This document shows, piece after piece, positions 33,493 to 44,694 of a stretch of DNA of 64,000 nt. The DNA lies in contig CM060982.1 in the NCBI GenBank assembly GCA_030765065.1, positions 14,071,630-14,135,629 on the forward strand, given 5' to 3'. Under the pieces are notes generated by a model. It made no database searches and was not told where the DNA came from. It worked only from the letters and a program-made list of their open reading frames with translations. The translations under genes and the position numbers were made by a program. Positions within the stretch are counted from its first letter, which is position 1. Each line of letters begins with the position of its first letter. This stretch comes from Deroplatys truncata (taxonomy: Eukaryota; Arthropoda; Insecta; Mantodea; Mantidae).

Positions 33493-34688
33493 ATGGACTC
33501 CCGTGATGAGGATTTAGCTATTGCTATTTGTATCTCTGCTTGGTGTGTAATGAAGAAAAAGAAAAGAAGGTTCATCGGTACTCGAGTGACAACATTTTGA
33601 ATGAACTTAAAATTAACTAAGATTTGGTTTCCAAAAATTCTTGAGGATGAGAAAACTGACTAACTATTTTGAGCAATGTAGAACCTATAATTTCTGAAAA
33701 GGACATTCATTTGGGAGCAGCAATTCCAGGACCTGTAAGGTTTGGAATATGTCAGCATTTCCTGGCTACTGCTGATTCATACACATCATTGATGCATTTA
33801 GTTACAGTATACATTTGTAACAGTCTCTTGGGCATTAAAACCCCTCCCCAAAACGTTATGTGACATGTTGGGAAGTTATCTGAATAATAAATGTTGTCTC
33901 AATATTAAAACCACAAATGTGCAAAATCAAACAATTTATTTCAGTGAGAAGAGAAGTATATTTGTTTAAACTTACTTTATTTAATTTTCATCCAAAAATG
34001 TATTGTATTTCAGATATCCCTCACAGAAGATTTTGGGGAGGGAGGGAGAAAGAGAGAGGGAGGGAGAGAGAGAGAGGGAGAGGGATGGATGGATGGACGG
34101 GCGGGCGGGTGGATTTCTTTCTGAAATGAATTTTCATCACTGCATGGGTGCAATGGATGGCAAGCATGTAGTGCAGCAAACGTGGCAGCTTGTTCAACTA
34201 CAAGCAGACTTATAGTTTAGTGTTGCTTGCTGTGGTGGATGCATTTTGTAACTTTGTGTATGTTGATGTGGGTTGCTAAGGCCGCATATCACATAGTGGA
34301 GTTTTCAGACATACAAATTTGTGTACCCACCTTGAAAATGAAAAAGTGGTTTCATGTGTTTTGGTTGTAAATGAGGCTTTCCCACTGACAAACAATGTTT
34401 TGAAGCCCTAGCTCCCATGTCAGAGGAACTCAAGAAAGAATAATTATAGACTTTCAAGAGCATGTAATGTTGCAGAAAATGCTTTTGATATTTTGTCCTC
34501 TGTATTCTGAGTGTTCAGGAAGCCTCTTTCTTTAAATGTTGATACTGCAACTTCAGTTGTTTTAACAAGCACCATTCTCCACAATTTTCTGAGGAGAAAC
34601 AACTCAGTAAAGTAACTGTATTCACCACTGGGTTCATTAGATGTAGAGGACACAGACAGGAAACCTAATTCCTGGATTCTGGAAGAGT
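33493..34688 (+). pseudogene. Harbinger transposase, N-terminal and catalytic part
   Basis: The ATG at 33493 starts MDSRDEDLAIAI, typical of these transposases. The N-terminal helix block follows (EPIISEKDIHLGAAIPG, FLATADSYTSLMHL at 33690-33800), then a low-complexity GGGA/GGAT run (34035-34110) that may be in an intron. The DDE_4 core has HCMGAMDGKHVV (first D), VLLAVVDAFCNFVYVDVG (second D), then NEAFPLTNNVLKP, NVAENAFDILSSVF (acidic residue) and ILHNFLRRN. Stops and frameshifts are common. It is cut at GAGT (34685-34688) by B. Confidence 0.88.
34035..34112 (+). repeat. GGGA/GAGA and GGAT/GGGC simple repeat
   Basis: A purine-rich run changing from GGGA/GAGA into GGAT and GGGC units. The apparent protein frames across it are low-complexity artefacts. 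Confidence 0.9.
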
Positions 34689-36497
34689 TGTGGGAGGTTT
34701 TTGGGTTACGTAATTGTTAATTTAGGTGATGTTTTTGGTTGTGTAATTATAGATTCACGTTGAGGAACGCCACTTTGAGAATGTTATTGAACCTCGTATT
34801 TGTTGCCGCCAAACTTTATAGTGAAGATGATGCTTGTTTTTACGTAGTATTATTAAAGTTATTTGCCTTGGCTGCTTTCAGTAGCACTATAGAAACACGA
34901 GTTCTTGTAGGGTTGTGATAAGACTCAAATTATAAGAGCCACACAATTTACTTTTTAATTTTTACTTCTTTTATTTCACTTTATATTTGCACATTTTATA
35001 AACACAACACTTTATAAAAGAAAACTGTGAGCACTTAATACATTTTTGGCGGAGAACACAAATTTTATCATTTATACTTTACAACATTTTTACCCACGAC
35101 TTTCACGTCTGCTCTGTGTAATATCTTGCCCAAGACTCTTACGTCTGCTGTCATTTTTACCCACGACTTTCACGTCTGCTCTATATAATATCTTGCCCGA
35201 GACTCTTACGTCTGCTGTTTACTACATCTTGCCCGTGACTGACTAGATTCAACGGTAAAAACCTTTAGAGTCGGTAATGCCGTTCTCTTATTGGCTAAAT
35301 TCTAGTCCAATAGAATTTAAGTATTCAAACTAAAATCTTTTCTTTACTTTTGATTGGCTAATTCCGAACTGTAAGCGGAATTACATTATTACCGATCTTT
35401 TTCATAACCAGTACTTTTAAAACTCCAAACACATTATTGTCACCAAAATTACATTATTGCCTCATTATTAACATCCTAAAACATAGTATTCTCACAGTTT
35501 TTGCACTATTAGAGTATATAAACATTTACTTAGTATTAATAAATGCGTTTACAATAAAAAAAATCTGATGTGTTACACTCACATGACTTTCTCTGCTCTT
35601 GTACAAACTACTTTTACAAACGCTTATTCTCCATATGCTTCATGTTAATCGAGATGTCAATATTATTGCTAATTTTCTTGTAGATGCAAGGGGAATATGG
35701 TAGGTTTTAAGCGATAGTCAAATATTTAAGCGCTGGTTGCTATGTGGCGCATTCCATTCTCTTTGCATGTCCAGGACATAAAAAAATGAGTAACGAATTT
35801 GAGAAAAAGTATAAGTATTGGAAAATTTAAGGGAATAACAAGCAATATCTCGAAAACGGTTCACTCAACAAAACAAATGTATATGACATAAATTGTGTAT
35901 TGTAACGCGAGTTTACCAGTTATGCAAAAGTCGTTCAGAATGAAGAACACTTTTGGAGACATTCCCAGAAAATTCGAGATATACATTTCATTTGTCATGA
36001 AAATACCTTAAACATGTGATATTTTAATCAAAATCGTTAGAGCCATTTTTGAGAAAATTAAAATTTTCGAAAAATGTTCCATGTAAAGGGTAGTCTGGGG
36101 TGGGGGGATTTTCTTGAAAACCTTCGTGTCGCATCTCTGGAAGATACTGAACCTAAATACCAAGTTTGGTGTTTATCCGACTGTTCGTTTCTGAGTTATG
36201 CTGTTCACAGACACACACACAGACACACACACGGACATGTTTCCAAAAATGCTTTTTTTGGATTCAGGGAGTCTCAAAACATGTATTTCCGGTGAAATCT
36301 CGGTATCGAATTTTTGGGTCGAATGCAATACTTCCCCTACTTACTATATGTAGTAGAGAAAGTAATAAGTATTTACAATGACTTTACATACAATTTATAT
36401 AATAATTATATACATATTGTTTTTCAAGGTGGGCTGTTATTAAATTTAATTAATAAAAATACAATTAGTGTCATGTAGGCATTAAAATACTGCCTCA
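34689..36497 (-). repeat. B 3' LTR, interrupted by R1
   Basis: Aligns with 43805-44690, but about 800 bp of R1 (35563-36365) sit in an AATAA-rich site in the middle. An internal segment with ACCCACGACTTTCACGTCTG and CTTACGTCTGCTG is tandemly repeated at 35094 and 35158 here but single in the 5' LTR. Two inverted CCAAT boxes occur at about 35290 and 35352. Confidence 0.9.
35563..36365 (+). repeat. R1, copy 2, inserted in the B 3' LTR
   Basis: About 800 bp aligning with 5868-6835; the 3' tail is single here. The uninterrupted B LTR at 44560 shows the empty site, so this proves R1 is mobile or was mobilised. The precise duplication is masked by an A-rich target. Confidence 0.85.
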
Positions 36498-37254
36498 AAT
36501 TGCCCCCTTTTAGAAATATTTAAAATTTACTCTTTTTGTTGATTCTTTAAATTTTCAAATATTTTCTAAAAGTCCCCGGAAAGAAAGAAACATAACTTTT
36601 ATTTTGCACTTCCTATCTTTCACTGTCACTTACTTACTTTTTCTTCAACACTCGTGTATAGCTGAACACTTCCTATTCACATGCGTAGCACTTTTCAAGG
36701 TTAATGACCTGAGCTAAGTTTGCTCATTCACTATCACTTTCACTAGTAAACACTTTATATGCTTAACAATTTTACATACAATTATAAATGTTAACATTTG
36801 TTACCCTTTGTATACAATTTGTTTCCTAAATTTTAATTTAGGGCTAATATTGTCTTATAGTGTGCCCGTAGAAAATGCTTATAAAATCAAAAGGAAAGCG
36901 AATAAATTACCTTAAGAGTGAGCTTAGAACACGATGTGGTCTTGTCTATAGCTGGTGCCCACCTGCCCGCCCGTTTAAGGTATTTTAGTTATATAGGAAA
37001 ATCGCGTCAGGAAGTAAACAAACGTAGCCATTTTGCAAAAAATTACATGCAAATTGGGTACTGCCAACGTAAATAAAAATGTAAAATCAGCTAAAAATGC
37101 GATGCGCCGTTGTTACCGCTATTTGTTGTTGTTGTTCTGCGATTTTGTTGAAACGCAACGCATGCAAATTAACAGTGCGTATTTAATATAAAGCAAAATG
37201 GTTTGCACGGGATGTGAGAATACTGTCTTTAGCATTCTAACTCAACACGTGCTA
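36498..37254 (-). other. B internal region near the 3' LTR
   Basis: Polypurine tract at the LTR edge, then AT-rich sequence without a recognisable gene. The place where pol would be expected is empty. Confidence 0.6.
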
Positions 37255-37257
37255 TGC

Positions 37258-37910
37258 TTATATAAAAAAACTAACCTAAACCTAACTTTTCGTGAATTCA
37301 GAAACGTAAGCTTATTTAAAAAAACTAACCTAAATCTAACCTTTCGTGAATTCAGAAACGTAAGCTTATATAAAAAAAACTAACCTAAACCTAACCTTTC
37401 GTGAATTCAGAAACGTAAGCTTATATAAAAAAACTAGCCTAAACCTAACCTTCCGTGAATCCATTAACGTAAGCTGATATAAAAGAAAACTAAACCTAAC
37501 CTAACCTCCCGTGAAGCAGAAATGTAAGTTTAGGAACGCACGCTCGCTTCGCTCACGTGCTTTGATGTAAACAGTGGTAACAAATTAAAACAAGGATATA
37601 TATAAAAGTAATTCAGAAACCTATGGTTATATAAAAAAAACATAACCTAAACCTAACCTTTTGTGAATTCAGAAACGTAAGCTTATATAAAAAAAACTAA
37701 CCTAAACCTAACCTTTTGTGAATTCAGAAACATAAGCTTATATAAAAAACTAACCTAAACCTAACCTTTTCTGAATTCAGAAACGTAAGCTTATATAAAA
37801 AAACTAACCTAAACCTAACCTTTCTTGAATTCAGAAACGTAAGCTTATATAAAAAAAAATAACCTAAACCTAACCTTTCGAAAGCTTACATAAACAAAAA
37901 ATCTAACGTA
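37258..37910. repeat. Minisatellite of about 54-bp units with CCTAA telomere-like core
   Basis: About ten units carry AACCTAAACCTAACCTTTCG, GAATTCAGAAACGTAAGCTT and an A-run. They lie in two blocks (37258-37540 and 37605-37910) separated by about 65 bp of unrelated sequence. GAATTC starts recur at 37294, 37348, 37403 and again at 37665, 37720, 37773, 37827, giving a 53-55-bp period. The array lies inside the B internal region. Confidence 0.93.
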
Positions 37911-38343
37911 AGCGTAACCTTCTGTTAATTCATAAAGCACAGGTTGTCTAAGATCCCTGCGCTACACTCTGTGGTCGTTTCCGCATTCGCAGCATTAATT
38001 TTCATTTTGGCGGCATTAATTTGTTATATGTTGGCAGCATAAACATATGACATACGTGACATGTGTTGAGCTAGTGCATGGCATAGTGTGACATCTGTTG
38101 GACAATATAACACATCATATTCATCGCCGTGGGGCACACTGTAAGATGATATTATCGTAATTTATAATATAGATGTAATTGCTACTAAGATTTTCTACTA
38201 ACAATGGAATTTTAATGCTTCTGTTTCTAAAAATTTTCCTTTTGTTATTTATTACCTGCTCTATTTAGTAAAACAAATTATTATTTACATATTACTTTAC
38301 AATTTTAAATTACATTGATTTTCCTTTTTATGTTCCAAATACA
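37911..38343 (-). other. B internal spacer
   Basis: No frame or motif recognised between the minisatellite and the basic-repeat coding region. Confidence 0.5.
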
Positions 38344-39074
38344 TTATTTTGTTTTTCTCTTGTGCCACACATAACCTGTAAATTTTACTTTTCTTTTCTT
38401 TTTGTTTCTCAGATTGTTTACATTTATTTTCTCTTTCATTTTATTCCTATGCCACACATAATTTAAATACTTTCTTTTCTTTTTATTTCTCAGACTGTTT
38501 AAATTTAATTTCTGTTTCTTTTTGTGAAACATATACCCAACATACTCCTACTTTTCTTTTCTTTTTGTTTCTCAGACTGTTTGCATTTATTTTCCGTTTC
38601 CTTTTATGCCACATATAATCTACATATTTTACTTTCCCTTTCTTTTTGTTCTTACACCACAGACCTTTTAGCTTTGCCCTAGTTTTATGTTGCACAGTTG
38701 TGTTTGACATCAAATTTGATACATGCTTTTGTTTATGTGTGTCATTTTTGTTGTGTGTTTGAGATGTTGATGCTATGGAAAAAGCAATTGCATCTCTTGT
38801 TTTGTTTGTTAACAAAGGTGATACATCTCTTTCTGTATTTGCATTACTGACATTCATTTGGTTAGCATTTACAAAACTAGTTACATCTGTATTTACCTTT
38901 GGTACTGTTACATCTATCTGTACTTGCACAATGTTTACATTTGTTTTTCCTACTTCTTCAGTTTCCTTACTAGTTTCTTGTACTTTATTTAACTCTGTTT
39001 TCAACTCTGTACTAGCTTCATTTAACTTATTGTTAGTTTCCTTTCCCAGTTGTACTAGTTTCAGTTACTTTATT
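38344..39074 (-). pseudogene. B gag-like protein, C-terminal part with basic repeats
   Basis: Minus-strand frames starting at the A2 insertion point continue a coiled-coil/low-complexity region (KETNN, LKTELNKVQETSKETEEV), then a T/N/S-rich part. They end in about four copies of a 28-residue basic repeat of the form NKKKRKVKYV-x-YMWHKRK followed by INANSLR. One frameshift near 38500 splits the array over two frames. KKKRKV is a classic monopartite nuclear-localisation sequence. The repeats may bind nucleic acid in place of a zinc knuckle; that is inference. Confidence 0.65.
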
Positions 39075-40010
39075 TGATACGGTAATTTGTATCACAAATT
39101 ACTCAGATGTAATTAATGATAGTAATATGAATATGTATTTTTATGTGACATTGATTTCAGAGGTTTATTAATTGTAATTATTATTGGTAAATAATAATAT
39201 ACGGCTTTACTGAAACTGTCAATAATAGCGCAATAATGCAGCAAGGGGGTGAGTTGTTTATCATTACCGGGAACCATGAAGTTACGTAATGTTTCGCGCC
39301 TTTTCGTTAGAAGCTTCTAGAACATTTCCTAAAGCAATATGTATTAGTGGTTTTCATTGGATATTAAAATAGACGCTAATGTTGGCGCGTTTTATTAGCC
39401 AATAGCAGTTCATTTATAATCTTTAGGCGTATCTTGATGCAAGCCTATAAATAGTGTGGGTTCGAGGTAGCTTGTCCCCCAGTTCAACAGAATTCTCAGT
39501 ACTCTACACGTCGGTCTCTCAGTTCATTTATTTCGCCAAGTTATACGCAGCAGAATTACGAGAATTATTATAAAGTATTATACAGTTAAAAAATACACAA
39601 AGTTGAAGTACTCGAGTTAAAAGTGATAAGTAAGAAGTTATTACAAACAGTTTCAGTTTGGCGAGTATCCAGATTAATATGTAAAAGTGTTTGTGAACGT
39701 GTTCGGCAATAAAAATTATAAAACCAATTTCTTCGTCAGTATAATTTCTGGATAAAAGATTCCTTTCCGATTCACACCCTGCAAGAGTTAAATGTCGACC
39801 TAAAACAGCTAGCCGGAGGACAATATACAAAACTTTAAATTCTTTCGGAAACTAATTGATACAAATTGCTACGCCAGATGGAGCTACGAACCAGACAAAG
39901 GAGTGACATCACAAGATGGCAACGCGTGAAGTAAAGCAGCACAACATATGATCTACAAGTTCTAATAACTTACGCTATAAATATTACGTAAGAAACATTT
40001 ACCGTCGCAT
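39075..40010 (+). repeat. A2 5' LTR
   Basis: 936 bp, TGATACGG...CCGTCGCA, clearly related to the A1 LTR. Motifs: TTTCGCGCC (39292-39300), TTGGCGCG (39382-39389), GCCAAT (39398-39403), CTATAAATAG (39445-39454) and AATAAA near 39708. It differs from the 3' LTR by seven substitutions and one 1-base indel by my count. Confidence 0.95.
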
Positions 40011-40360
40011 AATGGCACCCAGAACGTGGGGCGCGATAACCAGGAAAGGAAGGCGAAGTGACCAGGAAAGGAACACGATGACTAGGAATGAAGCAGAGTA
40101 ACCATGAATGCAGCAGTGAAATGATCTACAAGACGCAGATTCAAGAAACAACTAGAGGAGCGACAAACGGCGCGGATAAGTGGATACAAAAAACATCGAG
40201 ACGACGTAGATTCATCACAACACAACGCAGAAGCGACATACAAATCTAGGAGAAAGGGGCAGAATGCTGGACATCAAAGATACATCAGCAGATAGCATCA
40301 GAAAGGTTAGAAAAGTATGATTTTAATTTTAAAAAAAAAAAAAGTGTAAAACAAGAAACA

Positions 40361-41251
40361 ATGATGGAAGGGGATAGTGTAACAGTTAACTGTAAGTCAA
40401 TACAGGTTACAAAAAAAGGCTCAAAAAATGTAATATTGGAGGGAGGAAATGTTAGTGCAGAAAGTAAGAATAGAATAGCAGGAAATATTAATTCTGATAC
40501 TAGAATGATTATGGATATGATAAAAAAGATTAATGATAATATGCAAAAGAGTTTTGAGAAATTAGGGGAAGCTATAGACAGGAATCATAGGAAATTAATG
40601 GAAAGTATTGGTAGGAGTAATGAGATATTAGAGCAAAAAGTAGATCAAAGCAGTGGAGAAATTGAAAAGAAAGTTACGAAGCTAGATAGTAGTATGCCAA
40701 AAATGAGAGATGAAAATGAGGAAGTAATAGCAAGTGAGATAGGAGAAATTTCAAAGAAAATGCTAGACATGAGCAAGGAAATAGGTAACAAAGAAAGTGA
40801 GGTTAATACTAAAAGTGAGGTTAATGTAGAATGTACAGAGTTAGGAAGTCAAATGAGTAGTATTTCAAGTGAGTTAAGAGAGATAAAAGAGGTTAGGAAT
40901 GTAGATGTAAATCAGGCGCAAGTTAATTTCAGAGGGGAAATATCAGAAATACAGAAGGAGTCAATAACGCAAAGAAAGAAATTGTACCAAGATGTTCAGA
41001 ATGAAAACTCCAGTCCAGTACAGTTTGGTACAGATTTGTCAGAGTACTCTCAAGTTAAAAAGATAGTAGAAGAATTGAAAATGAAAGTGGTTAAAAGATG
41101 TATTGTTCAGGAAACTGTAGATTGTTTTCAAATATTATCAGGGAACGAAATGTCAAATGAATACAATAGGTTATTCATGAACAATAATTTGAAGGTTAGG
41201 TTACGGCTACGAGTAATGTTTAGCCACACACAATTTGATCCAGGAGGGTAA
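40361..41251 (+). CDS. gag: A2 truncated Gag
   Basis: 296 codons. The N-terminus (MMEGDSVTVNCKSIQ, GGNVSAESKNRIAGN) and the coiled-coil region align with A1 Gag from its residue about 20. At about residue 218 the sequence jumps, relative to A1, over most of the coiled-coil end and linker straight to the capsid start (NENSSPVQF). It then stops within the capsid domain after HTQFDPGG. The A1-like MxLRSG start is not in frame. It is unlikely to make a functional capsid. Confidence 0.8.
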   Translation: MMEGDSVTVNCKSIQVTKKGSKNVILEGGNVSAESKNRIAGNINSDTRMIMDMIKKINDNMQKSFEKLGEAIDRNHRKLMESIGRSNEILEQKVDQSSGEIEKKVTKLDSSMPKMRDENEEVIASEIGEISKKMLDMSKEIGNKESEVNTKSEVNVECTELGSQMSSISSELREIKEVRNVDVNQAQVNFRGEISEIQKESITQRKKLYQDVQNENSSPVQFGTDLSEYSQVKKIVEELKMKVVKRCIVQETVDCFQILSGNEMSNEYNRLFMNNNLKVRLRLRVMFSHTQFDPGG

Positions 41252-41993
41252 ATAGCAATGAGATGTAAACTAGATGCTGGATAGTTAAAGATGACTTGCA
41301 GAGAAATGTATTGGAACGTAAGAGGGTTAATTATTTATATGTCATTTGAAAAGAGAAATAAATTATATAAAAAATAAAAAAAGAGAGAGAAATGTTTAAA
41401 AAAAAAAAAAATAAATAAATAAATTAAATTTTTAGTAACTGTAACAACATTTAAAAATTAAGAATGCAAAGATTGAAACTTAATATGATATTAAATTAAA
41501 AGTACGTAAATACAATTCCAAAAGTATTGTTAAAATAATAATAAATTCAGAACAAAAAAATTGTTAAAACTAATTAAAAACAAATATTTATGTAGCAAAC
41601 AGAAAAGGTGAAACATTGTCTAGATTTAAGAGATGTAAATATTTGTGTAGAGGGTTAATATTTTGGTAAATATGTATAATAATTACAAAAAAATCTTAAA
41701 TGTATAAATTTTTGTCAACAACTTAAAGTAAACAATTTGGTAGCAGTGATCAAATAATTTAGGGTAAAGTATTTGCTATAAAAAAAATTTTGTAATGTCA
41801 GATTAATATCTAAATTAATTAAACCAGAGCCAGTAAGTAGTGGCGAGAGAAAACATATGTCGTGTATTAAATGCGTGTGAAGTGTTAAGTGAAAGTGATA
41901 ACGTGTGTTCCAAGATTTAGGAGACTAAAAACACAATTTTAAAATTTCTAAACAAGTTATAAATATTTATAATTATGTTTCTAGTGGGGCATA
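41252..41993 (+). other. A2 3' untranslated region and polypurine tract
   Basis: AT-rich with A homopolymers, homologous to the A1 region 21180-21919, ending in AGTGGGGCATA at the 3' LTR. Confidence 0.75.
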
Positions 41994-42928
41994 TGATACG
42001 GTAATTTGTATCACAAATTACTCAGATGTAATTAATGATAGTAATATGAATATGTATTTTTATGTGACATTGATTTCAGAGGTTTATTAATTGTAATTAT
42101 TATTGGTAAATAATAATATACGGCTTTACAGAAACTGTCAATAATAGCGCAATAATGCAGCAAGGGGGTGAGTTGTTTATCATTACCGGGAACCATGAAG
42201 TTACGTAATGTTTCGCGCCTTTTCGTTAGAAGCTTCTAGAACATTTCCTAAAGCAATATGTATTAGTGGTTTTCATTGGATATTAAAATAGACGCTAATG
42301 TTGGCGCGTTTTATTAGCCAATAGCAGTTCATTTATAATCTTTAGGCGTATCTTGATGCAGGCCAATAAATAGTGTGGGTTCGAGGTAGCTTGTCCCCCA
42401 GTTCAACAGAATTCTCAGTACTCTACACGTCGGTCTCTCAGTTCATTTATTTCGCCAAGTTATATGCAGCAGAATTACGAGAATTATTATAAAGTATTAT
42501 ACAGTTAAAAAATACACAAAGTTGAAGTACTCGAGTTAAAAGTGATAAGTAAGAAGTTATTACAAACAGTTTCAGTTTGGCGAGTATCCAGATTAATATG
42601 TAAAAGTGTTTGTGAACGTGTTCGGCAATAAAAATTATAAAACCAATTTCTTCGTCAGTATAATTTCTGGATAAAAGATTCCTTTCCGATTCACACCCTG
42701 CAAGAGTTAAATGTCGACCTAAAACAGCTAGCCGGAGGACAATATACAAAACTTTAAATTCTTTCGGAAACTAATTGATACAAATTGCTACGCCAGATGG
42801 AGCTACGAACCAGACAAAGGAGTGACGTCACAAGATGGCACCGCGTGAAGTAAAGCAGCACAACATATGATCTACAAGTTCTAATAACTTACGCTATAAA
42901 TATTACGTAAGAAACATTTTCCGTCGCA
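41994..42928 (+). repeat. A2 3' LTR
   Basis: 935 bp. The TATA box of the 5' LTR is changed here (CAATAAATAG at 42364-42373). Otherwise nearly identical. Confidence 0.95.
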
Positions 42929-42932
42929 TATT

Positions 42933-43480
42933 ACATGACCCTACTCTGATTTCATCTATCAATTTATTATTTTCATCTATCTTATTATTAGTTTCAGTGA
43001 ACGTATCATTTAACCCTCTTTCATTTCATCTATTTTTTTTACATAACCTTGCATTATCTTCTTTTAACTCTTTTCTTAGTTTTGCATTGTCTTCTTTTAA
43101 TTCTTCTCTCATTTCATTTAATGCTTCTAAAATACACTTTACATAATAATTTTGTTGTGAGAAGTTTACTTGCTCATCTTGTTGGCTAGATGTGTGAGAG
43201 ATAGTCTCTCTTTGTTTTGTTCCTTGCACTAACATGTATAAAGGTGATTGACCTTGCACATTACTGCTATCTGATTGACTTTGCATACTATTGCTCTCTC
43301 TTTCAACATCTACTTCTGAATTTTCAGATAACTGCTCATCCACTTCTAAATTACAATCTGTAATATCTGACCTAACCTAACCTCAACTACCTCCATATTT
43401 TCTTTGTTTATAGCTTCCATTTTATTGTTTCTATTAACTTTCGAACTATTTAACTTAACTTTTCCACTTCTTAACAGCAT
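42933..43480 (-). pseudogene. B gag-like protein, N-terminal part
   Basis: The start at 43480 reads MLLRSGKVK, matching the A1 Gag start MYLRSGRIK, which links the two families. A frameshift within a TTAGGTTAGG stretch (about 43375) moves to the frame open to 43026. That frame has an S/Q/E-rich region (ENSEVDVERESNSMQSQSD), then a coiled coil (ALNEMREELKEDNAKLRKEL). A further shift leads into ETNNKIDENNKL at the A2 insertion point (42933). The rest is at 38344-39074. No capsid or zinc-knuckle domain was recognised. Confidence 0.7.
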
Positions 43481-43784
43481 GAATTTTATTTAAATTTTAC
43501 AATATTTTCTAAATTTTATATTTACAACATAAAAAGAATTGAACGTTCTGACCTTTAATTTGTAGTTGTTATTTAATTTCAATACTCAGTGTTCCTGCGT
43601 AATTTGTTGTTAAGATGTTTACCAAGTGCCCCTTACTCCTGAAGAATTGTTATCCTGGATTCCTTTGTCAATTTGGTGCTGATCTTGAAGTTCCAAGCTG
43701 CAATTTCGCTGTATGTTTGTTGTTTCTGGCCGCCCTGTTGGATTCTCTTCTGTGACGCCATCAATTCCCGTCGTATTCGTAGCC

Positions 43785-43804
43785 ACCACGTTGTGGCGCC
43801 AATT
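43785..43804 (-). promoter_or_regulatory. B primer-binding site
   Basis: TGGCGCCACAACGTGGTGG on the element strand, two bases past AA after the LTR end. It is close to the tRNA-Lys(CUU) complement with one inserted base. Confidence 0.7.
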
Positions 43805-44690
43805 TGCGGGATGGTTTTTGGTTACGTAAATATTATTAAGGTTACGTAATGAAGTTGCACTTTGATGTTTGATTTTTAGGACACCAAACTTTATAGTGAA
43901 GATGATGCTTGTTTTTACATAATATTATTAAAGTTATTTGCCTCGGCTGCTTTCAGTAGCACTATAGAAACAGGAGTTCTTATAGGGTTGTGATAAAATT
44001 CAAATTATAACACGCCACCCAATTTACTTCTTAATTTTTATTTCACTTTATATTTGCACATTTTATAAACACAACACTTTATAAAAGAAAACTGTGAGCA
44101 CTTAATACATTTTTGGCGGAGAACACAAATTTTATCATTTATACTTTACAACATTTTTACCCACGACTTTCACATCTGCTCTGTATAATATCTTGCTCGA
44201 GACTCTTACGTCTACTGTTTACTACATCTTTTCCGCAACTGACTAGATTCAACGATAAAAACGTTTAGCGTCGGTAATGCCGTTCTCTTATTGGCTAAAT
44301 TCTAGGCCAATAGAATTTAAGTATTCAAACTAAAATCTTTTATTTACTTTTGATTGGCTAATCCAAACTGTAAGTAAAATTACGTTATTACCAATGTTTT
44401 TCATAACCAATACTTTTAAAACTCCAAACACATTATTGTCACCAAAATTACATAATTGCCTCATTATTAACATCCTAAAACATAGTATTCTCACAGTTAT
44501 TGCACTATTAGAGTATATAAACATTTACTTAATATTAATAAATGCGTTTACAATAAAAATAAGTATTTACAATGACTTTACATACAATTTATATAATAAT
44601 TATATACATATTGTTTTTCAAGGTGGGCTGTTATTAAATTTTATTAATAAAATACAATTAGTATCATTTAGGCATTAAAATACTGCCTCA
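43805..44690 (-). repeat. B 5' LTR
   Basis: 886 bp, uninterrupted. It shows the empty site of the R1 insertion and two inverted CCAAT boxes (ATTGGCTAA). Confidence 0.93.
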
Positions 44691-44694
44691 GAGT

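Larger units (their letters stand above)
39075..42928 (+). mobile_element. A2, non-autonomous Ty3/gypsy derivative inserted in B
   Basis: 3,854 bp with a 4-bp duplication TATT (39071-39074 and 42929-42932). The primer site TGGCACCCAGAACGTGGGGC follows the 5' LTR, and the polypurine tract AGTGGGGCATA is identical to that of A1. The internal region (about 2 kb) keeps only a shortened gag and untranslated sequence; all pol is missing. Close LTR identity shows it is the younger of the two A elements. It lands inside the B gag-like gene. Confidence 0.95.
34689..44690 (-). mobile_element. LTR retroelement B, gag-like only, split by A2 and R1
   Basis: The 5' LTR is at 44690-43805 and the 3' LTR at 36497-34689 on the minus strand, TGAGGCAG...CCGCA, with a 4-bp duplication GAGT (34685-34688 and 44691-44694). 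The primer site TGGCGCCACAACGTGG follows the 5' LTR. The polypurine tract AAAAGGGGGCAATT abuts the 3' LTR at 36498. After removing A2 and R1 the element is about 5.3 kb. It encodes only a coiled-coil gag-like product with basic repeats. No protease, reverse transcriptase or integrase is recognisable, so it is non-autonomous or has lost pol. Confidence 0.9.

Noticed and set aside
34003-34215. R/E/G-rich low-complexity protein frames
   Set aside because: Produced by the GGGA/GGAT simple repeat between transposase segments.
34444-34653. Minus-strand 69-codon frame
   Set aside because: It is the antisense of the Harbinger transposase similarity on the plus strand.
37258-37910. Possible telomere or subtelomere
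   Set aside because: CCTAA occurs only within a 54-bp unit with EcoRI- and HindIII-like sites and lies inside a retroelement; no pure TTAGG array.
37258-37910. CRISPR-like array
   Set aside because: Units are whole-length repeats without unique spacers, in a eukaryotic context.
42447-42749. 100-codon minus-strand frame, identical at 39528-39830
   Set aside because: Both are the antisense of the two A2 LTRs; identity reflects the repeat.
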